A DNA stretch of 64,000 nucleotides from contig JAUMIR010000003.1 of NCBI GenBank assembly GCA_030847615.1, positions 71,434,001 to 71,498,000 of the forward strand, written 5' to 3'. This DNA is from Gambelia wislizenii (Eukaryota > Chordata > Lepidosauria > Squamata > Crotaphytidae). Positions 45,930 to 56,967 of the stretch are shown in pieces. Within the stretch, counting starts at the first letter, position 1; each line of letters opens with the position of its first letter. Made by a program: the position numbers and the translations under genes. The notes beneath the pieces were generated by a model. That model was given only the letters and a program-made list of their open reading frames with translations. It ran no database searches and had not been told where the DNA came from.

Positions 45930-46657
45930 TCCAGTGGTTACCTGAGTATTTCCTCAGTGGGCAGGATTGTGGGATTGCATGAAGTAGAAGCGGAACCCCA
46001 AATATTCCCCCAGCAATGTTGTTCCCCCATCTTCTTATGAAATAGAAAGTGTGGAGCATGCAATGGAATCCTCAGAAGAAACTGGAAACACATCTCAAGA
46101 TGCCCAAAAGATGATCACTGGAATCCTAAAGGACCTGTTAGGCTATGTAACTTTACATATACCTAGCTAAGTAGCAGAGGCATTGGAAACCTTTTTGCTG
46201 AATTGCGAAGTTGTGTAATGGGATATCAGCAAGAGTGCCTGATGTGCAATGATGCTCAATGCACATCAGGACCACTGTGATGTGCATCAGAACTGTTGTG
46301 CATTGGGTACTTTGCTTGCTCTGCTACATAGTGATGTAACGGCAGCTCTCTACTGGATACAGGTGTTACACAATTGAGAAATTCTAATTCCTGCATATCT
46401 AAGTCCACTTATAATGATGCAAGTCCCTAACAGGATTCCAGTTGGTTAGTTTATTAGCAAAAAAGGTCTGACACATTTTAGCATCTTTCAGCACTTGTGC
46501 AGCAAATGGTTTGAGGTTTCCTTGTCCATAAATTTCTGAACTTCTGAAATAGGTAGGTATAGGCCATAGGAAATGTTGTAATATAATAATGATTTTATGT
46601 AATGTGACAGCATGTATTTATGTGTTGCCCTTTTATGATATTATATAACCCCTGAGG
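45930..46657. other. No gene recognised
   Basis: GTGCATTGGGTA and GATGTGCA-type words recur at 46240-46310 (GATGTGCAATGATGCTCAAT, GATGTGCATCAGAAC), a small local cluster. Confidence 0.35.
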
Positions 46658-46879
46658 AAAGAGCCAGTGTGCTGCAGTGGTGTGAGTGTTGGACTAGGAT
46701 TCTGGGAGACCAGGGTTGAAATCCTTGCTTGGCCAAGGAAATGGACAGGGTGACCTTGTGCAAGATAGTGTGATTTGCCCAAGGCCACCCAGTGGGTTTC
46801 CATGACTGAGTGGGGATTCAAACCCTGATCTACCAGAGCCCCAGTCCAACTCTCAAACCACTACGCCATGCTAGGTCTT
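46658..46879. repeat. Tail-to-tail inverted pair of tRNA-derived SINEs
   Basis: The left half (about 46660-46765, +) has a tRNA-like head with GTGTTGGACTAGGATTCTGG and box B-like CCAGGGTTGAAATCC. The right half (about 46766-46879, -) has, on the minus strand, TGGCGTAGTGGTTTGAGAGT (box A-like) and CAGGGTTTGAATCC (box B-like). Both contain the GACCTTG/GGCCTTG…GCAA body. ACCCCTG flanks both ends, suggesting that the pair inserted as one unit. Confidence 0.7.
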
Positions 46880-47395
46880 ACCCCTGTGCATGCTGTTTCT
46901 CAACAGCCCCATTTCACCTCTCTTTATGTTGACAGTACACTCCACTTGAGTCTGCTAACAGAGACTGTGAAAGTGCTACAGTTTGTGTTGCTGCTCCAGC
47001 ATTGCTGTTTTCCTTTCAGTCCAAAATACCGATACAAATGGAGATCTCTTTTTATTCTGTTGCTTTTCTTTCTCAGTTTCTTGCTGCAACTAGGATTAAA
47101 CATTTTACACCTATTATAGAAATGATTCTTGACAAATCTGTTTTTATAATGGGGATGAAATGTATTGCCTGTTATTTAATATTCTGCTTCCTGTATGCTA
47201 ACATTTCAGATGACAAATACCTGGCATTTCTTTAACAAGTATACCTTCATTTGGGAATACTGTATTCAAGTGAAGGCTGGAGCTAGGTAGCTTTTCTCTT
47301 TTGCCCTTTTGCCATTTGGGAAGATTGGTCTCTAAAATGATCAATATAAATTTAAACTAGCTATACCTGGTGTAATATACACCGTCCCCCCTCCT
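46880..47395. other. No gene recognised
   Basis: T-rich unique-looking DNA, with short hydrophobic frames from T-runs. Confidence 0.4.
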
Positions 47396-47401
47396 GTGAG
47401 C

Positions 47402-47990
47402 TATACCCCCCATGGTACACATGCCACTCCACCATGCCGCCCTCCCTGTGCTCGCGCTGCCCTTCCCGCAACTGCCCCACCCTCCCTGTGCTCGCGCTGC
47501 CCTCCCTGCGACCCATGCAGAACTCCCTGTGTTTGCGCCTCCCTCCCCGTGTCCTGTGCTACCCTGTGCCATGCTCCCCGCGCTTGTGCCACCCTCCACA
47601 CACTTGCACCACCTTCCCCGCACTTGCACAGCTCTCCCCGCACCCTATGCCACCCTGTGCCGCTCTCCCCACACTCGCACCACCCTCCTCGCACCCCGTG
47701 CCTCCATGTACCACCCTCTTCAAACCCCGTGCCGTCATGTGCCACTCTCCACGCACTCGCACCATCCTCCCCACACACTGCGCACCCCCTGTGCTGCCCT
47801 CCCCACATTTATACTGCCCTCCCCACAACCCGTGCCGCCCTGTGCCACACTCCTTGCACTCTCACCACCCTCCTTGCACCCCGTGCCGCCCTGTGCCACA
47901 CTCACACTGTCCTCCCCACACCCCATACATGCCGCACACTCACACTCACCATGCCACATCCCCCATGCTAGTCACACCCCCTCTACCTCC
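47402..47990. repeat. C-rich minisatellite
   Basis: Imperfect tandem arrangement of CCCTCCCCGCACTCGCACCA-, CACCCCGTGCCGCCC- and TGTGCCAC-type blocks of about 20-50 bp. The plus strand is C-rich and G-poor. All three forward frames stay open for about 580-600 bases (47396-47971, 47412-48011, 47434-48024), giving Pro/His/Ala/Cys-rich peptides, as expected of a compositionally biased repeat. Not a gene. Confidence 0.85.
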
Positions 47991-48130
47991 GCCATGGTTA
48001 GAAAGAAGTGAAACTTCCACATAGTCTTGCCCCCCAAGTACAGATTGGCTGCCCAACAGAGCTTTGATTGGTTGGTAAGTTTCCTAAGCATCCAATCAGC
48101 ACACTGGAAATGGCAACATACCTAAGAGCA

Positions 48131-48180
48131 ATATATCTATATCTATATCTATATCTATATCTATATCTATATCTAGATCT
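48131..48180. repeat. (ATCTAT)n hexanucleotide repeat
   Basis: About seven CTATAT units followed by CTAGAT variants. Confidence 0.95.
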
Positions 48181-48189
48181 AGATATATA

Positions 48190-48985
48190 AAAGCCACAAA
48201 GCAAATCCACAGAGAAGGAAGACCGGCTGCAAAGTCAAACAGATCACACTTACAAAAGGAAAGAACTTAAGCTACCATTTCAGAAATGTAGCATTGCTCC
48301 TCAAGAAAAGGACTTCACAAGCCAGGACAATCTAGAAGCAATCAAACCCAATTTTTCTCAATAAAGTATTGCTTTGTGAATCTGAAGTTATTTCTGTGAC
48401 TGACAACATAAAGGGGGAAACAGTGTATGATGAGGTACTGTTTGATTCTGTGATAACACAGGCAACTAATATGAAAAAACAACAACGAGTGCCTTTTGCC
48501 ATTCTTCCTAGAAATGCTGGGAAGGTGCAGAAATGGCCTTTTAAAAACATAATTTTGAGTATACTGTGCTAGCCTGTTTGCACCCTTGCCTCTCTAACAG
48601 TCTGATCCTATAAGGTGCTGCATGAACAAGCATTTAAGATAGGAGGTTAAATCCCACTGGATGCAACCCTAGAGACCCAACTGCATCAGCTGCTTTCAGT
48701 GACCACAGACAGAAAAACGAGGACATTAGATGGAAGAATTGTAAGAGACAGGACAGGAGGTGGGCCAACTAGAGATTGGAAAAATTACTCTCTTTGGACT
48801 ACAAGTCAGAAAATCTCCCAGCCAACGTGGACAGTGGCCATGCTGGCTGGAAAACCGAGGGAGTTATGCTCCGAAAATTAATCTTCTTCCAATGTGTGGG
48901 GCAAGGGTTCTTTCGGGTGTATATGTGCATGCATGTGCCCATACACGCCCAGAAAGCAGTGATGAAGATGACCTCTTGGTTTGGA
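48190..48985. other. No gene recognised
   Basis: Frames of 60-107 codons overlap; none carries a known motif. Confidence 0.35.
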
Positions 48986-48989
48986 AGGC

Positions 48990-49190
48990 AGACACTAGGC
49001 TATTTTATTGGGTTTTTATCCTGCCTTTCTCCCAAGAATGGGCTTCAAGGTTGCTTACAACAATTCAAAAGAGATTAAGCTAAAACTTTAATTTAAAAAA
49101 GTAAAAAAAAATACAATATTATTTAAAAACATGATTAAAAACAATTAAAACCACTAAAACATATATGAAACATACTTTCCAGTAAAAAAT
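48990..49190 (-). repeat. L2-like 3' end, minus strand
   Basis: TTTTTATCCTGCCTTTCTCC, CAAGAATGGGCTTCAAGGTT, GCTTACAACAATTC and then A-rich words with AAAAACAATTAAAACC. This is the complement of the GTAAGCC.CCTTG…AGAAAGGCGGGATA end. Confidence 0.6.
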
Positions 49191-49317
49191 TAAAAATATA
49201 GCACACCCCTTTACACACACACACTACTGCTCTATAATTAAAAAGTCTTCACCTGCTGGTGGAAAGAGAGCAGGAAGGTGGTGGCCACAATTAGCAATAT
49301 TAGTTTACTGAAGGTCT

Positions 49318-49727
49318 TGTCAAGAGTTAGAAACTTAACTCCATTATAAAATGGCCAAACTGCAGAGTCATGCCTCGTCAAAATGGCTGACTCCATGAAC
49401 TGCCTAGTATTCCTTAGCTACATAAGGAGGGTTCTTATTGGTGTGTAAGAGCATGTGATTGAATAAGCCAATGCCCTGTAACTGTGTATATAAGAGAGCT
49501 CAGAACAGAGCTCACTCTCCTTCCTGTGAATGCTGAGGCCTGGTGAAGCAGTTTCTCTCTGAATTGTAAATATTTGTATATATTGCAACTGTTTGAGTTT
49601 GAAGATAAAAGTGCCTCCTGCTTATTTGGACATCAAACACTCTGTGTGTGAGTATTCTTGGGAGTGGGTTGCTACTGCATCTACTGAGACAGTTTTTTGG
49701 GCTTGCATGTCCTATCATTCCTTGACA
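49318..49727 (+). mobile_element. Solo LTR with 5-bp target duplication
   Basis: The 410-bp unit starts TGTCAAG and ends CTTGACA, a 7-bp inverted pair with canonical TG…CA termini. GGTCT flanks both sides exactly (49313-49317, 49728-49732). Inside are a CCAAT-type AGCCAATGCC (about 49467), a TATA box TATATAAG (49487-49494), a plausible start about 25-30 bp later, and a polyadenylation-like GATAAA near 49604. No internal region remains, so recombination between two LTRs is likely. ERV or gypsy origin is undecided. Confidence 0.85.
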
Positions 49728-50091
49728 GGTCTAGCAAACAGAATTTAATTCTTTAGCTAAGGAGAGAATGGCCCACGGTGTTGTTGGCTTCCCAAGAGAC
49801 AGCATTTGTGGTAAAGGGCTAGCTTTTGAAAGCACCCATTTATCAGTGATGTGTGTGTGTGTGTTTGTGGTGCACTCTTGTGTGCACAAGATAAGATGGA
49901 AACTCATGCAGAGGATTAAAAAAAACCTTTTAAACATAGCAGAAAATCTACATGGTCCCTTAGAAGCTGTTGTTTGAAACATAGCCTGTTCAGTGACTGG
50001 TTGGGTGGGATGGGCAGAAATCTGGACAGTGGTTGTGGCGACCTTCTACAACAATCTAGAATTTTATTCTTGAATCTGAGATACAGAAGAA

Positions 50092-50419
50092 CAAGGGCTG
50101 GCCCAAGACATTTTGCTGCCAGAAAAAAAGGACAATATTGTACCTTTTCTTCCATTTACAGGAGTTGGCTGGACTGGCAATGGAGCCCTCTGTCAATGAT
50201 GGTGGCGGGACAGAGTCCTCCACCTCATCTGAGGGCAGCAGACCAATTAATAGGGTTGCAGGACAAAAGTGTGTGGTACAAGCCAGCTCTATACTCCCCA
50301 ACAGGGGATTGGTCTCGGGCTTCTGGAAGAACTGGGATGAGGAATCTGCCATTACTGCCCCTCAGCACCTACTGCCTGAGATAGTTGTCTCACTCTTCCC
50401 AATGTAAGAGCCGGCCCTG
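50092..50419. mobile_element. TIR DNA transposon (CAGGGCCGGC type)
   Basis: The left end AAGGGCTGGCCCAAGACATT is matched by the right end, reading CAGGGCCGGCTCTTACATTG on the other strand. The interior frame (49974-50384, +) shows no transposase motif. It resembles a GGGCCGGC-ended family common in lizards. Superfamily not assigned. Confidence 0.55.
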
Positions 50420-50424
50420 GGCCA

Positions 50425-51300
50425 AGCTTTCTCCTTCTCTTTCACTTCAAAGAACAGGAATGACATATGGCTGCTGTTCCTTTGTTCCTATAAGAGCTAT
50501 AAAACACAGGCTCTTATAGATGAAACAAAAGCCTGGAAGTCAAATAATTCCCTTTCCTTGTTTTCTTTAAGCACCCTCCAATAACTCAGTCACAGATATT
50601 CTCCAAATACATTTTCTGTGATTGTCTCAATTTATCCCATTCTTAAAATAAAAAAACCCCACACAGACGAATTAAATGGATTTTGCTTGCACTACTTAAT
50701 GGCAGAAGCTACCCGGAAGACACCCTTTCATTCAGGCAGAAAGACCAGAATCAGAAAAGTAAAAATGCTGGCTCATGGCCCATTTCAGATACACCGAAAA
50801 GAAACATCTGCATCCCGCAGCAGCTTAAGTATATGAATAGTTGTATCAGCAGCATGGGAAAAGAGGCATGGGGTTCCCAAAATGGCAGTTATGTCAAGCA
50901 TTATAAAGAGAGAGTGGGTAAAGGTAACCAGGGATGTTTTAACATGAAGGGAGACTCAATGGAAGCTCATTACTTGTAATGGCCAAAACACTTAATAGGC
51001 TGGGTGTGTTTCAGATTTTCAAAGGCAACTACTCTGCAACATAGGCCCTGGAAGGCTAGGACTAGACCCATTAATATTACAGTATATCCAATGTACTCAG
51101 CAGGTGGATATAATTAGTGAAAGCAGATCTATTTTTTTAAAAAAAACTCTTTTAGAAGGGCCACATTATGGACTCTGCTGCACTCCCTGCCACAGTTAAA
51201 CTAAGAGTACATGTACAGTTGAAAGTCCTTCTTGGACCAAGTCACTGAAAAGATCCAACACCAACTTCCATCTCTCCCGTTCCTAATAAAATCTGGATAT
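50425..51300. other. No gene recognised
   Basis: A 98-codon frame at 50683-50979 shows no motif. Otherwise AT-rich unique-looking DNA. Confidence 0.35.
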
Positions 51301-51301
51301 A

Positions 51302-51523
51302 CAAGTCAACCCCCATATCCATGGATTCGGTATCCATGATTTCACTTATCCACATCCAAAACTATATTTTATCTCTATGCATTTCTCAGTCCTCCAATGT
51401 GATTCTATGGTCAACTTCCAGCGTTTGTCTTATTGAAAATAACAAGATTCCCTATTATACACAGTTTCAGGTATCCATGGGAGGTCTTGGAATGTATCCC
51501 CTGTGGATACGGGGGTCAACCTG
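51302..51523. mobile_element. Tigger-like MITE with TA duplication
   Basis: The left end CAAGTCAACCCCCATATCC mirrors the right end GGATACGGGGGTCAACCTG. TA flanks both ends. It is closely related to 29323-29540 but inserted in the opposite orientation, judging from the internal GATTCTATGGTCAACTTCCA block. Confidence 0.85.
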
Positions 51524-51529
51524 TAATTC

Positions 51530-52106
51530 TCCATTCAAGAGGATTGTGAGCATACATGGACAAGAAAGATGCACCTCCATAAAAGTTCTGCTGGCCTCCT
51601 CCAAACCTCAGACTCAGGGATATTACTTGGTCTGGAGCCACTACTGATATAATTCTCCACTGAAGAGAATTTGGGAGCACTTAGGTGTTTAAATATGTAT
51701 ATATCTATGGTCCTGTTATATTAAACAAAACATCACCTGCCTGTCCTTCAATTTTTTTACATGACTGGATCCAGGCGCAAAGGATGCTATCTTCAGTATG
51801 TGGGGCAACCAATCAACATGGGATACACACTTCAGTAAACACAAGTCTGTAATCATGGCAAGGAAGCATAGGCAACCAATGACTAGACATTGTAAGTAAG
51901 AACATCACAGCCTCTCAGATTTGTCTGTGCTTGGAGCTAAGGTGCCCTCTCTTTTAAGTACTTTTGATATAAGGAAGAATTTCTGGATCCACACACTTAT
52001 AGCCTTAACACGGCATAGTCTAAATCTAGAGGACAATACATAACACCACCATCCCCTTAAAAATGCTGACAACAGTGTTCTAAATTGCCATCTGGGACAC
52101 AGCTTA
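51530..52106. other. No gene recognised
   Basis: No motif seen. Confidence 0.4.
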
Positions 52107-52205
52107 CAGTGGGCCCTTCAAGTCCAGGGGGGTTTGGTTCCTGGACCCTGTGCGGATACCAAATTTGGAGATGATCATGCCCCATATTATGAATGTGCAC
52201 ACTCT
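52107..52205. mobile_element. Tigger-like fragment, 3'-truncated
   Basis: TA followed by CAGTGGGCCCTTCAAGTCC, then GTTTGGTTCCTGGACCCTGT and GCGGATACCAAATTTGG. Only the left half is present. Confidence 0.6.
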
Positions 52206-52770
52206 AGCATGTCCGTGTTCACATCACCACCATTCCTCTAACTCACAGAATCAGGGACATTACTAGGCCTAGAGTAATTTCTTGGGGTCCTGACTTTATT
52301 TCCCAGGGCCCTAGGCTTCCACTGGTGTCCATCAAAGAATCCCCCCCCCCCAAAAAAAACTTAGTTGCCATGCAGGGTGAAATTTTCAATGATGACTGCA
52401 GCTAGTGATGGAAGGGTTACTACCCCCCTCCCCATATGCTGCAACATGTCTCCAAATACTCCCCTGCATGACAATGAAGGTTGGAGAAGGCAGTTCCTCC
52501 TACAGATGCCAATGGACTTGCCCCTAATTTTAAATGGCTAATTTCCAGAGGGAGGGGTTGCACAATTGCAGAAGAAAATGCAAGTCTTCCTGTCCTTGCC
52601 TGCTCTGTCCCCGCATCCATTCTACTACAGAATAATTAAGTTGGGGGGGGGGACTTCTATGGAAGCTGGGGTTGCCAGAATGGAAACTGGAGTGGACTCC
52701 TCTATCTTTCATTTTTATGTTACCTGGTTGTGTGAGAAGCAATACTTGCTGCAATTCCCTCTTTCTTTAT

Positions 52771-53045
52771 AAGCCCAGAGTTGGAAGGTACCACAAGGGA
52801 CATCTAGTCCAGTCCCTTGTCCGGCAGGCATATACAAGTAAACCTCTGCTTTAAAACCTTCAAAGAAGGAGAGTCCACCACTCTCCGAGGTAGTCTATTC
52901 CATTCTTGAATAGCTTTTATGTTCAGCAAGTTCTTTCTAATGTTTAGGTGGAGTCTTGTAAATTGAATCCACTGCTTTGTGTCCAAGGGGCTTACTGCAT
53001 TCCAAAGAAAAGTGGCAGTGTAGCAAGAAGGTTCCATCTTCCATG
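52771..53045 (-). pseudogene. CR1 LINE 3' end, minus strand
   Basis: On the minus strand, FTRLHLNIRKNLLNIKAIQE and WNRLPRRVVDSPSLKVLKQR are the C-terminal CR1 ORF2 blocks. The 3' UTR follows to CCAACTCTGGGCTTA. The protein sequence differs from the other CR1 copies, so it belongs to another subfamily. Confidence 0.75.
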
Positions 53046-53189
53046 CCACCTTACCACACAATGTTGTCATTCTTCTGGTGTTCTGCCATTCAGGTCCTGT
53101 GGGAGACCGAGGTAAAACGATGTCTTTTTGCTAATGATTTCCCCCCAGAACGAAAGAATGGTGATGTCGTGCAGTTATTTATGGTATGG

Positions 53190-54245
53190 CAAAGTTAAAA
53201 TAAATATGGAATTTAAAAATCATATTATAAAAAAAATCATTATTTAGAATTTGGCAAAAATATAAAGAAAGATTATGCCTTAAAATACCAGGGTGGTTAT
53301 CACCACAAGAGGCATTTTGTATGCAAGAATTAAGAGATTATAGTTGGCTGATGTATAGAGATTTATTGGAGAGGGGGGAAGTAGGAGTATGGAAAATTAA
53401 AGATTGGCAGGATTTAAAAAAGAAGAAGGATTTCAAATACAATTGTTAAATTATTATCAAGTGAGGGCAAAAATTAAAGAAGATTTAAAAGAATCACAAT
53501 TTGAAGAAGAAAAATCTGACTCTGAAAAACTGTTAAGGGCAGATAACAATCACCTAATCAGTAGCTTATATAAATTATTACTAAGATTTAACACTGAGGA
53601 GGAACAAGTAAAGCAATGCATGATTAGTTGGTCATCAGATATAGGATATAACATTCTTTTGGAACAATGGAAAATTTGGCTGAAAGGACTGAAATGTACT
53701 TGTTGTTATAACCTTAAAGAAAATTTTTACAAAATGATGTACTCCAGCTAAATTATACAAAATGAATAAAGATGTATAAAATAATACATATATGTTGGAG
53801 ATGTGGAGAACAAATATAATTTTTCCCCACATATGGTGGGAATGTGGAAAGACTAGAAAATATCGGTATAAAATAAATAAAGAAATAGAAAAAATTGTAG
53901 GTTTTGAGATTGGCTTAAGGCCTGAATTATATTTACTAAAAATGATAAATCTAGAAGATAAAAGAGGAAAGGAACACAGAAATTTATTAATTTATTTAAT
54001 AATGGTTGCATGTGTGATTTTGGTGAGGATGTGGAAATCTAAGGAAATCCTATCAAATATGGAATGGAGGGGAAAATAATGGAATTAGAACAATTAGACA
54101 AATTAACAAATTTAGTAAGAAGAAATTCAACAGAGGACTATCTGAAAATATGGAAGCCATTTATAAATTACATTAAGCAGAAAGAAGAGGATACCAGTAC
54201 ATTTAGGTTTCATAGTTAGGTAAATAAAACTCTTTGTTTAAGTAC
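53190..54245 (+). pseudogene. L1 LINE ORF2 C-terminal relic
   Basis: A-rich sequence encodes L1 ORF2 C-terminal blocks in shifting frames: GYNILLEQWKIWLKGLKCTC (about 53644-53703), LKENFYKM, then ICWRCGEQI with FFPTYGGN (the CWRC…FFHxWW block), then GFEIGLRPELYLLKMINLED and LLIYLIMVACVILVRMWKS (about 53965-54035). Frameshifts separate them. A CR1 copy interrupts the 3' end at 54246, and AT-rich L1-like sequence resumes at 54719. Confidence 0.8.
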
Positions 54246-54718
54246 CGTATTCAGGAAGGATATTGAGAAGCTGGAACGTGTTCAGAGGAGGGCAACCATG
54301 ATGGTGGGAGGTCTGGAAGCCATGCCCTATGAGGAGCGGCTTAGGGAGCTGGGCATGTTTAGTCTGGAGAAGAGAAGGCCGAGAGAGGACATGATAGCCA
54401 TGTTTAAATATTTGAAGGGATGTCATACTGAGGATGGGGCAAGCTTCTTTTCTGCTGATCTAGAGATTAGGACACAGAACAATGGGTTCAAACTACAGGA
54501 AAAGACATTCCACCTAAACATTAGGAAGAACTTTCTGACAGTAAGAGCTGTTCGGCAGTGGAATGCACTGCCTCCAAGTGTGGTGGCGTCTCCTTCTGTG
54601 GAGGTTTTTAAACAGAGGCTGGATGGCCATTTGTTGGGAGTGCTTTGATTGTGTATTCCTGCATGGCAGGGGGTTGGACTGGATGGCCCTTGTGGTCTCT
54701 TCCAACTCTATGATTCTA
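54246..54718 (+). pseudogene. CR1 LINE ORF2 C-terminus and 3' end
   Basis: One open frame (about 54298-54648) encodes RRATMMVGGLEAMPYEERL, LEKRRPREDMIAMFKYLKG and VRQWNALPPSVVASPSVEV to the natural end LDGHLLGVL and stop. The 3' UTR includes GGGGGTTGGACTGGATGGCC and ends ATGATTCTATT. It is 5'-truncated at the thumb region. Few lesions, so relatively young. Confidence 0.85.
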
Positions 54719-55050
54719 TTTACTTAATTATCTATCTCTAATTTATTTAGTTACTTAGTTATTTAATTATTAATCAAGATACACGTACTTGATTATTTAT
54801 TAACTGAGATAGTCATATATTTACATATCTGTAAAACTCATAATATGGATAAGAGACAATCTGTTAATGAAAGGCATGTTGCTTTATATTATGTTGGTTT
54901 CTTTAGATAGAGTAAAATAAGAAAATAATATTTAAGGGAGGTGAAAATAACTTGAGAATGCATAGAACAGGATGAAAATAAGTGGGAAGTCTTTTTAACT
55001 ACATTGTTTCTCTCTTCCTTTTTTATTATGGGGAGGGTGGGATGGAGTAC
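54719..55050 (+). mobile_element. Probable L1 3' UTR continuation
   Basis: TTA/AAT-rich sequence with a T/C-rich tract at 55000-55030, similar in style to the 3' region of the L1 at 1590-2360. Assignment is by continuity across the CR1. Confidence 0.4.
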
Positions 55051-56568
55051 ACCCACATTTCAAGAAATTGCTTGTACTGAGATTCCCTGCTTTTGCCCCT
55101 GAGGATTGCAGAAGAGGGTCCAAGCCCTGAGATCTGGGAACTCTAGCTATCTTTGACTTGACTGCTGAAAACATTTTTGTGCCTGGGGAATCTCACCAAA
55201 ACCATCTCCTTGGAAAATGAAAGTGGGAAATGTGGATGAAAAATAGAGATTTGGGGCCTTACCTAGGGGACACTAGCCATTAACCTAAATTGAGTAAATC
55301 TGCTTAAATCCTATGCGTTGACAATATACTGCAAAGTTAGATTGATGAGCAAACTATAATCAGATAGCAGGAAGAAATATATTAAGGGAATGAGACTGGC
55401 ACCAGTTTAAGAGAGTGTTTCAGAAGATCATTCCTGCAGGCCTGAAACATGCAATTTCAAAATGGAGATAATAATAATTTTTAAAAATCTTTTTGGCAAG
55501 AATATTTTTCAGGTTAATTAACCATTCATAGCTCTGCCTGAATCTTAGGTGAAAATGTTGCAAACGCAAAGCATAATAATCATTCATTGTATAACTAAAG
55601 AAAGGCAATATAGCTACAGATATAATGGCCACATATTACATATTAATATATTATAATTAATTCCCTCTAGGACTAATGCAGGCTTGGACTGGAACCAAAG
55701 CAGCTGCCTAGAGGGATTCTCTGCATGGCATCCCATTTAAATGCCCTAGAAGCAGATACTTATCCACTTTTGGGCCTTTCATAATGTTTGCATGGAAAGA
55801 AAAAAAAGTGAGAGAAAGAGGCAATGGTGGAGGTGAGGGGTGTGCAGCAGAAAAGAATAAAAACAAAAACAAAATGTAGTCTGGAAGTTAGGAAAAATGA
55901 GTTTCCCGTAGCACAGCTCCAGGGGTGCTTTATCAGTTTCTCAATGGGGTCTGAAAGAACTGGTGCTTAGTGGAGTAAACCAACTAAAGAGATTATCTGA
56001 GTTTGCAATTGTATGTGGGGTTTGTTATTTTACATGCTGCTTCCCATGTCCATCTCTGTACCAGAGATTGGGGAGGGGGGGGTCTTCCTTTGTTCCCTAC
56101 AGCCAAGGCAATCTGACAGGGAGATTTCAGTCTGTATTACTAATACAGTACTGTAATGCAAATAACTCCCAAGCCTTCTCCATGACATGCCTACTGTTTT
56201 ATCTTCGTGGACTATTCCCTAGAAAGAAGTAAGTTTACATCTGGCAACACAGTTCTCAAAATGTAATTTAACAAGGACTTCAAACTATCCTTACTGTCTG
56301 GGAACACACTTTTGCAGATTAGCAAACAAACAAATAAACAAACAGACACCCCTGCCTCCATTAAACAAAGCCAGTGATTAGTAAGACCTCTTGCAATATG
56401 GGATTTCATCTGGGATAAAGCTGTAAAGCTACTGAGTGCATTAGCAAGACCAGGCAGACCACGCATCTGTGCCAATGTCTGCTCTGACGGATTTAAGAGC
56501 TGCTCAACCCTAAAGGTGTCTTTCTGTGTGTAAAAGTCTCATGTGTAAGAACATTTGGGTTTTCAGGA
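55051..56568. other. No gene recognised
   Basis: Short frames only. AAACAAACAAATAAACAAAC at about 56323-56344 is a small simple repeat. Confidence 0.35.
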
Positions 56569-56580
56569 GCCCTACAGTAT

Positions 56581-56817
56581 GTGTGTATGTGCACTTTCAA
56601 GTCACCTATCAATTTATGGCAATCCCACTAATTCCATAGGCTTTTCTTAGGCAAGGAATACTCAGAGGTGGTTTTGCCAGTTCCTTCCTCTGAAATATAG
56701 CCTACAGCATCTGGTATTCGTTGGCAATCACCCAGCCAAGTACTAACCAGAGTTGGCCCTGCTTAGCTTCCAATATCAGACAGGATCTTGTGCCTTTAAG
56801 GGTATTTAGATGGTACT
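56581..56817 (-). repeat. 5S-rRNA-derived SINE, copy 3
   Basis: It is bounded by GCCCTACAGTAT (56569-56580) and GCCCTACAGCAT (56818-56829), a 12-bp duplication with one mismatch. The minus-strand head includes GGAAGCTAAGCAGGGCCAAC (box A intact) and TGGTTAGTACTTGGCTGGG; body and BovB-like tail are as in the other copies. Confidence 0.9.
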
Positions 56818-56944
56818 GCCCTACAGCATAGGCCCTATTTGGTACAAGGGTGTGGAGGCCAGGGAGCTTCAGTATCTCTCTCACTCTGCAGGTTTTCAAA
56901 CTCCTTGAACAAGCTGTCAGAGTTGACCTTGGTGAGGTGGGGCC

Positions 56945-56967
56945 GGCTGGCTGGCTGGCTGGCTGGA
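56945..56967. repeat. (GGCT)n run
   Basis: About five GGCT units. Confidence 0.85.

Noticed and set aside
46658..46879. Functional tRNA gene
   Set aside because: Box A and B-like motifs are present, but acceptor and anticodon stems do not form; SINE heads explain them.
47396..48024. Three ~190-200-codon forward frames as proline/histidine-rich proteins
   Set aside because: All three frames are open together because of C-rich tandem repeats; this is composition, not coding.
49974..50384. 136-codon frame as a transposase
   Set aside because: Lies largely within a TIR element but carries no catalytic motif or zinc finger.
56323..56344. AAAC-type simple repeat as a SINE tail
   Set aside because: No SINE head or body is recognisable next to it.
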